Of a stretch of 64,000 bases of DNA, positions 57,890 through 64,000 are shown piece by piece. A program made the translations under genes and the position numbers. Each line of letters begins with the position of its first letter. Position 1 is the first letter of the stretch. The notes below the pieces were generated by a model. It searched no databases, had not been told where the DNA came from, and saw nothing but the letters and a program-made list of their open reading frames with translations. Origin of the DNA: Aricia agestis (taxonomy: Eukaryota; Arthropoda; Insecta; Lepidoptera; Lycaenidae); NCBI RefSeq assembly GCF_905147365.1, contig NC_056428.1:31291001-31355000 (forward strand), written 5' to 3'.

Positions 57890-58374
57890 CATTGTGAGTA
57901 CTTAGCAGAACAGGTAAAAAATAAAACCAAGTCAAAAGCCCACCTCAAATAACAAAGTCAATCAACGAGAACGAAGACAGTCTCGTAATTAACGTTGTCA
58001 AAATGTCTTTGTCGTAACATTTCATACTTTGTAATGGAATTTGGCGTTGCCGCGTCGACGAATTCTAACTAAATACAAAACGAGACCCATTATATTATTG
58101 GAACACCTCAATTTTAAACAGTTGAAGATTTCTGATTATTTTTAGTACTTACCCTTTTTGTCTGCAGGAAAAAAGTTATGTATAAAGAAGAAAAATTGCA
58201 CTCTAGAGTTGCCGGCAGATATGACAAAGAAACAGCGGGGAATTTTGTCGCGCAGTAGTAAAGGGAGTCTAATATTACTTCACTTTCTACGCTGCGCCGA
58301 CTGTCTAATCCTCGTCTTACGAATTTTGAATCAGATCAATTCATTGTCTGTTCATCTCTCTCTAGAACCTCTAT
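57890..58374. other. Unannotated stretch
   Basis: No gene recognised; repeat scraps begin at about 58375. Confidence 0.45.
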
Positions 58375-58569
58375 AGCTAGACTTCTGAAATTTTCACAGA
58401 TTGTGTATAATAAAATATTGTGTTGCCGTTATAACAACAAAATCTAAAAACAAAATAATATTATTATTTAAGTGGGGTTCACATTCAACGGGCCTTTTTT
58501 GCTCTATATCGCCGGTACGAAATCCTTCGTGCGCGAGTCCAACTCGCACTTGGCCGATTTTTTATCCAT

Positions 58570-59539
58570 AAAAAATAAGCCTTTGGGAGATATATTTATT
58601 CTGGTGTATGGTATATGTTTTAGTCAAATCTAATCAGCGAGCAGCTCTTGCGTCAACGTCCCAACTCCCAGCTGACGCCATATTTTAAGATTTGGAAAAT
58701 CAATAAAATATATTTTGGGTATATCGATGAACAGTTGGTTAAGTACAGACACATACAGGTTGTAATAAAACTAAGTGATAATAATTTCCAGTTAGGTCCC
58801 AAACATCGCAGTTAATTCTTTCAAAACTCATACAATTGCTTTATAGGTAAAACTTTTTGTAATCCTACCCATAAAACATTCTTAATGGGGTGAGAATGTA
58901 ACAAAGAAAAAACAGTCTTTGTTGTACAATTTTCTAAAATAAGATTCGACAAATGAAGGTAAAGTAGATAACTAATAATTAGAAAATTTTCGTTTTTTTT
59001 AATAAATGGAAGTCTGAGGACCGGAAAATAGTTTAAAATAAAAAATGACGATTTAATGTATAGCCAGATATATTAGCCAGATGATGAAGTTGGTAAGTTA
59101 CAAGGTTTGTTGAAAATTTTAAGGGGAAAAAGGAGTAATTAACGGTATAATATGTTAATTATCCTCTTCATCCGCTTATGTCTTAAAATCTGTTTGTATC
59201 CACGAAAATAAAGCAAGTCTTAATCCTCAGAAGATACTATGGAGCCAAGTGGAGCCTTAATCCGGTTATTAAGGCTTCATTGTAGATTACCAGCCGGATT
59301 AATTTTGTCAAAGGATGTGCTGCTACATTGCTCCGTATCGTCTAGTCCACAGTACTGTAACGCTTATACAAAACTTTGACGGTATTTGCGAGGTGTTTGG
59401 ACAAACTTTAGTCTTTACAACTAGCCGTCTTTGTAACACTAATAAACATTAGGTATGTTTTTTTGTAGTCGTTTTCAAGTTTTGTTGATGAGATAATAGA
59501 TCTGAATAGCAAATTTAAGCAGCTCATTTATAATAATAC
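58570..59539. other. Unannotated stretch
   Basis: Mostly AT-rich. Weak mariner-like MITE end text (ACAGGTTGTAATAAAACTAA) at 58755-58775. Confidence 0.45.
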
Positions 59540-59880
59540 TAGACTTTCCGCGCGGCTTCGCCCGCATAAATGAGGAATTTTACGGAAACCGTACATTTTC
59601 CCGCAAAAAAGTGACTATGTCCCTTCCCTTGGTTACTCTACATCTGTGCCAAATAACTTAGATTTCATCCAGTAGTTCGCGAGATAAACGGCTTAAAATA
59701 ATTTTCTCGGTTTTTTCCACATTTTCCTCTGTTTCTTCGCTTCTATTAGTCTTAGATAGCCTACAGCCTTCCTCAATAAATGGGCTATCTAACTAAATCG
59801 GACCAGTAGTTCCCGAGATTAGCATGTTCAAACAAAACAAACAAACTCTTCCACATTGTGATTATTATTAGTATAGATTA
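59540..59880 (+). repeat. GCGCGGCTTCGCCCGCGT-type repeat
   Basis: TAGACTTTCCGCGCGGCTTC to TTATTATTAGTATAGATT. A short piece of the family is also at about 50745-50830. Confidence 0.7.
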
Positions 59881-59939
59881 TAATATTAGTATAGACGAGT
59901 ATTTTTATCTTTTATGGTTGTTTAGGTTCTTATTTGATA

Positions 59940-60168
59940 ACTAGATATTATGGCCCACAACTCTTTGCGCCAAAATTCGTTTATAGCGCGGGAACAGCGC
60001 ATTTTGCCGAGATAAAAAGTATCCTATGTCCTTTGCCGGGACTCAAAGTATCTCCATAGTCCATACTAAGTTGCAACAAAATCGGTTCAGTGATTTGGGC
60101 GTGCATACTGTTGAGGTAACAGACAGATGCACAGACACACTTTCGTATAATTTATAATATTAAGTAGT
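59940..60168 (+). repeat. GACGCCCGCAACTCC-type repeat
   Basis: GGCCCACAACTCTTTGCGCC to ATTTATAATATTAAG, with GCCGGGACTCAAAGTATC internally. It is the last repeat before the LINE. Confidence 0.7.
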
Positions 60169-60169
60169 T

Positions 60170-60445
60170 ATTTACATTTGAAATGTTGAATTTTTCAATT
60201 TGGTTGCTGTTTTCCCTGTTTTCATTCATATTTTACAATCTAATTACGTTCTTAGATCTTAAATGATTATACTACTAACTAACTGATTGCTCCTCATAAC
60301 TGCTTAAAAAACCTTTCAGTCAACAAAAATCAAAATTTTAAATAAAGAATACAACATTAATTTGAAAACAATAGATTGAACCAAGACAACCGGTACCGTG
60401 CAACGTTAAGAATCATTTTGGCTGAAACAAAAGAATAATTGTTTA
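60170..60445. other. AT-rich DNA left of the LINE
   Basis: Presumed pre-insertion host DNA. The target duplication cannot be named without the 3' end of the LINE. Confidence 0.4.
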
Positions 60446-60596
60446 CAGTGTTGCGCGAGCAGTCATAGCGGATGCGCGTGTCCTTTCTAAGGCGAACCGT
60501 CGTGTTTTGTTTACGCGTGATCTTTTACCTACGCACAAGTGTCTAATATAACGCAAATAGGGTATCTCCTGGTAACAGGAGACCCTATATTTTAAA
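60446..60596 (+). promoter_or_regulatory. 5' leader of the LINE, likely internal promoter
   Basis: About 150 bases, more GC-rich than the DNA to the left, between the inferred CAGTG start and the ORF1 ATG. LINEs of this group are transcribed from a promoter lying inside their own 5' leader, with the initiator at the first bases. I see no TATA box and no clear downstream promoter element. A stem-loop sits at its 3' end (see separate entry). The boundary is inferred. Confidence 0.45.
60560..60585 (+). promoter_or_regulatory. RNA stem-loop with GUAA loop just before ORF1
   Basis: TCTCCTG (60565-60571) pairs with CAGGAGA (60576-60582) around a GTAA loop, which as RNA would be a GNRA tetraloop. 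GGG (60560-60562) can pair with CCC (60583-60585) across a two-base bulge. It ends 11 bases before the ORF1 start codon. A role in translation or RNA packaging is only a guess. Confidence 0.5.
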
Positions 60597-61961
60597 ATGT
60601 ATTCTACCCCAACGTATTCAAACCCCCCAATGTCTCAAAACCCCACAACGTCTCAATACCCCTCAATGTCTCATCAATTACCTACTGAAACTCAAGTGCC
60701 CCAAGCTTCGAATGTCTCAAGTTATGCGAACGTGACATCCACAACAGTTTTCCCCAAAAAGGATCAAGCCATTATCTTGGACTCAATCGAAGGAGTAACC
60801 CTCAGGGAGTACCTAATTGCGCTGTCATCTATTACACCAGCTTCAACTATACGGTTTATATCCCGCATATCAAATGCTCGAATATGTATTTATTTGGATA
60901 GCAAGAAAACCGCAGATTACCTTATCGAAGAAAAGAAAAACGTAATTCTAAATAAGAATTTACTTGAAATAAAATCACTAATCAGCAGAAATAAAAGAAT
61001 AGTATTATCGAATGTTTGCCCTGTTATACCTAATAAAATCATAGAACAAAAATTTGAAGAGTTTAAAATAAAAATTTTGTCTCCTATTACGTTTATGAAG
61101 ATTGGTGTGAGTGATCCAGGCTTTTCCCACATTATGAGCTTTAGAAGACAGTTATACGTTAGCCCTGAGGATGAATCACGTCTTCCGGAATCAATTCAAC
61201 TATCCTACGAAGGGACCAACTATTGGATATACATCTCTAATGACAGCTTGAAATGTTTTTCATGTAACTCAATGGGCCACTTAGCGAAAAATTGTCCCCA
61301 GAATGCAGCAATATCACAAGCTGATTCCGGCATAAAAGAAACTGAGATTAATAATCAATTGGAGGAAGAAATTAATCAAATATTTGAAAGAAACGATGAC
61401 CGTGTATCGGACAAGATATCCACTGTCCAAAATAATATAATAGAACCACCATCTCAATCAATTACATTGTCTCTAAAAGGTAAAAAACGTATTCATTCTT
61501 CAACTACTAGTGATTTATCGATACCAGATAATATACAGTTGAAACAGTTCGAAAAGGAGCAAGATTCTGATATCATGGAATCGGAAACCGACGGCACGGA
61601 AAGCAATGTTTCTATGGATGATATTACAGTTAAATCGAAACCGAAGAAGAAGTTAAAAAAAGAGGATAAGAGAACTGAAGACGAAGTTTGGAAAGATATC
61701 GAAAGAAATATGGCAGAAATAAATAGCGACAATTCATTCCCTATCAATTTAGATCAATTTATTAGTTTATTGGATAATGTAAAAGGAAAACAGAATGTAA
61801 AAGAATTAACTTATGACTATACAAATAACATTCACGGTTTAATTAAAATGTGTAATAAAATTCATAGTAAGTTAAATAAGAGCTTAAAAAATAGGTGCTC
61901 TCGTTTATCTAAGAAATTACATGAAATATTGATTAGTGACTCGACAAAACCTACATTATAA
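60597..61961 (+). CDS. LINE ORF1: Gag-like RNA-binding protein with one CCHC knuckle
   Basis: A 454-residue protein, the nucleic-acid-binding ORF1 of the LINE, expected to coat the element RNA. Residues 1 to about 55 are rich in Ser, Pro, Gln and Thr. Residues about 58 to 205 look folded; related ORF1 proteins often carry an RRM-like domain there, but I cannot confirm that. Residues 220-233 form a zinc knuckle, C-x2-C-x4-H-x4-C (C220, C223, H228, C233). A long charged tail of about 220 residues follows, with acidic stretches and a basic cluster at about 346-355 (KSKPKKKLKK) that could be a nuclear localisation signal. Many I and Jockey ORF1 proteins have three knuckles near the end, so one knuckle plus a long tail is noteworthy. 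The ATG at 60597 is the first in frame after the leader. The TAA stop is 94 bases before ORF2. Confidence 0.9.
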   Translation: MYSTPTYSNPPMSQNPTTSQYPSMSHQLPTETQVPQASNVSSYANVTSTTVFPKKDQAIILDSIEGVTLREYLIALSSITPASTIRFISRISNARICIYLDSKKTADYLIEEKKNVILNKNLLEIKSLISRNKRIVLSNVCPVIPNKIIEQKFEEFKIKILSPITFMKIGVSDPGFSHIMSFRRQLYVSPEDESRLPESIQLSYEGTNYWIYISNDSLKCFSCNSMGHLAKNCPQNAAISQADSGIKETEINNQLEEEINQIFERNDDRVSDKISTVQNNIIEPPSQSITLSLKGKKRIHSSTTSDLSIPDNIQLKQFEKEQDSDIMESETDGTESNVSMDDITVKSKPKKKLKKEDKRTEDEVWKDIERNMAEINSDNSFPINLDQFISLLDNVKGKQNVKELTYDYTNNIHGLIKMCNKIHSKLNKSLKNRCSRLSKKLHEILISDSTKPTL

Positions 61962-62055
61962 GATAATTAGTAATAATAAACTAGGTTGATATACTTATAT
62001 TTAAAAAACAGATTGTTTAAGTTTACATATTTATTATATTATATTCAATAATTTC

Positions 62056-64000
62056 ATGGATTTAATACAGTGGAATGTAAATGGTTACTTTAAAAGATTG
62101 GAGAATATTAAACTATTGATTAATCGTTTAAGTCCAACATGCATATGTTTACAGGAAACAAACTTTACTTCAAATTACTGTGCTTCTATTAATGGGTATG
62201 TACACTTTTTTAAAAACCGTTTACAAAGTAATAGGGCTAGTGGCGGCGTTGCAATATTTATCAAATCGTATACTTTTCCAGAATTAATTGATATAAACAC
62301 TAACTTAGAAGCAGTTATAATTAAAATTAAATTTCCTTTCACTGTTACTATATGCAATATATACCTTCCCAATAGCTGCACACTTAGTTTAGGTGATTTA
62401 AATAATTTACTTAGTCAATTAACTCCCCCTTTCATAGTTATGGGTGATTTTAATAGCCACCATTTTTATTGGGGATCCGATAAATGTGACACCAGAGGTA
62501 GATTAATAGCTCAATGGCTCGATGACCATAATGATTTGTTATTGTTAAACAATGGACAACCTACACATTTCAATAGTAATAATGGTAGCATGAGCAATAT
62601 AGATTTAACTTTGGCTTCACGAGATATATCATCATATTTTGAATGGAACGCCTTAGATGACCTATATGACAGTGACCATTTCCCAATTTTTATTAAAACG
62701 TTAATTAATCAAAATTCACAACATGAAATGTGGTTACCAAAAAAATGGAAATACGATAAAGCTGATTGGTTAATGTTTTCCGAAATAGTTAATCAAAATA
62801 TTCTAGAATTATCATCTTTAATTTCTTTGCCTCACTGTTCTATTAATGACATTGTTGGAAAATTTACTAAAATTATTTTAGAAGCAGCGAACTTGTCCAT
62901 ACCTAAGTCTACTGGTCGCATGAGAAATAGTAATTTACCTTGGTGGGACGATGCTTGTAGAATTGCTCTAAGGGCAACAAAAAAGGCCTTTAAACTTTTT
63001 AAAAAACACGCAAAAAATGACCCCCATTCATTGTATAAAATTGACTACAAAAAAAAGAGAGCTTTTTATAGGAGACTTTTAAAAAATAATAAAAAGAAGT
63101 ATTGGGAAAAATGGGTATCCTCAATAAATAATCGAACGCTTATTGGCGATGTTTGGAAAAAGGTACATATTCTTAATAAGTGCAATATTAGGCTTGATAA
63201 AATTGTCCTTGAGAAACCGAATGGCTCATTTGCATCTGACCCAAAGGAAATATCTAATATTTTAGCAACTACTTTTGCGACCAACTCTTCCTCCTCCAAT
63301 TACGATGACTATTTCATTCAGTACAAAAATTTAGAGGAAAGTGAACACAATTTTGATTTTTCAGATAATTCTGATTCAATTAATAGTATTATTTCAATGA
63401 ACGAAATGAGACTAGTGTTATCTCAAGTAGGAAATTCAAGTCCAGGACCTGATAACGTTTCAAATATTATAATAAAACATTTACCGGAAAGTGCCCTAAG
63501 TTTTTTACTTCTGTTATATAATTTTATTTGGCAAAAACAAGTTTTTCCTGACAGTTGGAGAGAAGCCTTAGTGGTTCCAATATTGAAACCTGGTAAAATT
63601 CCAAAATTGAATACCAGCTATAGACCTATTGCCCTAACATGTAATATGTGTAAAATATTAGAGAAAATTATTGCCAAAAGAATGAGATGGTACGTTGAAA
63701 AAAATAACTATTTATCCCCTTTTCAATACGGATTTCGCCAATTTAGATCCACTACAGACCTTTTGATGAATATTGAGAGTGAAGTTATTGATAGTATTGC
63801 TAATGAATTTTTTATGGTAATAGTTGCGCTTGACATAGAAAAAGCGTATGAAATGACATGGAGACATAAAGTTTTAAAATCACTGCAAAAGATAAATATT
63901 AATGGAAATACTTTAGCATTCGTTAAAAATTTTCTTACAGCGAGATCAATTAAAGTAAGAATTAATGACACATTATCAAACCCTGTTTCCATAGAAAATG
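62056..64000 (+). CDS. LINE ORF2: AP endonuclease and reverse transcriptase, cut by window end
   Basis: I translated 648 codons from the ATG at 62056 with no stop before the window edge. The N-terminal part is an exonuclease/endonuclease/phosphatase-type nuclease that nicks target DNA: QWNVNG (residues 5-10), LQET with E34, GDFNSH with D131 and N133, SNID with D183, and SDH with D207 and H208. A linker with paired Trp (LPWWDD) and a basic Lys-rich stretch follows. Reverse transcriptase motifs are SSPGPDN (about 461-467), SYRPIAL (521-527), QYGFR (557-561) and motif A, ALDIEKAYE, with the catalytic D593. The residue after AY is Glu (E599) where many relatives have Asp. Motif C (xADD) and any RNase H lie outside the window. 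The order of motifs and the linker resemble the I clade, with moderate confidence. Confidence 0.93.
   Translation, partial: MDLIQWNVNGYFKRLENIKLLINRLSPTCICLQETNFTSNYCASINGYVHFFKNRLQSNRASGGVAIFIKSYTFPELIDINTNLEAVIIKIKFPFTVTICNIYLPNSCTLSLGDLNNLLSQLTPPFIVMGDFNSHHFYWGSDKCDTRGRLIAQWLDDHNDLLLLNNGQPTHFNSNNGSMSNIDLTLASRDISSYFEWNALDDLYDSDHFPIFIKTLINQNSQHEMWLPKKWKYDKADWLMFSEIVNQNILELSSLISLPHCSINDIVGKFTKIILEAANLSIPKSTGRMRNSNLPWWDDACRIALRATKKAFKLFKKHAKNDPHSLYKIDYKKKRAFYRRLLKNNKKKYWEKWVSSINNRTLIGDVWKKVHILNKCNIRLDKIVLEKPNGSFASDPKEISNILATTFATNSSSSNYDDYFIQYKNLEESEHNFDFSDNSDSINSIISMNEMRLVLSQVGNSSPGPDNVSNIIIKHLPESALSFLLLLYNFIWQKQVFPDSWREALVVPILKPGKIPKLNTSYRPIALTCNMCKILEKIIAKRMRWYVEKNNYLSPFQYGFRQFRSTTDLLMNIESEVIDSIANEFFMVIVALDIEKAYEMTWRHKVLKSLQKININGNTLAFVKNFLTARSIKVRINDTLSNPVSIEN

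Larger units (their letters stand above)
60446..64000 (+). mobile_element. Non-LTR retrotransposon (LINE), I/Jockey group, 5' part
   Basis: The element has a short 5' leader, ORF1 with a CCHC knuckle, a 94-base gap and ORF2 with endonuclease then reverse transcriptase, the standard two-ORF layout of the I/Jockey group. Both frames are open, so this copy may be recent. The 5' end is placed at CAGTG (60446) because base composition becomes more GC-rich there and many members of this group begin with CAGT; that is an inference. The 3' part of ORF2 (thumb, any RNase H) and the tail lie beyond the window, so clade and target-site duplication cannot be settled. Confidence 0.9.

Noticed and set aside
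1582..60000. Numerous open frames of 60-130 codons across the non-LINE part
   Set aside because: They lack recognisable domains, sit inside repeats or hairpins, often occur on both strands of palindromic elements, and show no splice or codon pattern suggesting host genes.

Overview
The window looks like intergenic DNA from a lepidopteran (moth or butterfly) nuclear genome. This rests on the AT-rich composition, the dense TGTC microsatellites attached to degenerate interspersed repeats, tRNA-derived SINEs with (ATT)n tails, and repeat ends such as GCGCGGCTTCGCCCGCGT that I associate with Lepidoptera. The order is an inference; no host marker gene is present. I found no convincing host protein-coding gene. 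Almost all small open frames fall inside repeats, hairpin elements or minisatellites.

The only intact genes are at the right edge (about 60446 to 64000, + strand). They belong to a non-LTR retrotransposon of the I/Jockey group. ORF1 encodes a nucleic-acid-binding protein with one CCHC knuckle. ORF2 encodes an apurinic-type endonuclease followed by a reverse transcriptase and is open without a stop until the window ends, before reverse transcriptase motif C. ORF1 would coat the RNA; ORF2 would nick the target and reverse transcribe. A second, decayed coding relic is a Helitron Pif1-type helicase C-terminus near 54621-54907.

The rest is a layered field of non-autonomous elements. From left to right: 0-2.5 kb, a hAT-type MITE and a microsatellite-associated repeat split by a nested G-rich element; 3.4-5.9 kb, a TTAA-flanked element with 225-bp terminal inverted repeats bracketed by inverted copies of a related MITE; 7-8.3 kb, a tandem array carrying a tRNA-like segment; 8.6-11.4 kb, nested foldback elements and a SINE; 12-18.3 kb, foldbacks, a candidate solo LTR and hAT-type elements; 19.6-20.9 kb, a piggyBac-like element inserted in another repeat; 21-29 kb, paired repeats, homopolymers and a hAT-type MITE with a perfect 8-bp duplication; 30-40 kb, mariner-like palindromic MITEs, a second SINE and more microsatellite repeats; 40-48 kb, foldbacks, a short TTAGG array, and a palindromic repeat pair split by a LINE tail; 48-60 kb, sparse sequence with a Helitron relic, inverted MITEs and a 125-bp-period minisatellite.

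Several insertions can be verified inside the window because a sister copy of the host repeat preserves the empty site. The positions given for element ends come from reading the sequence by eye and may be off by a few bases where the ends are degenerate.
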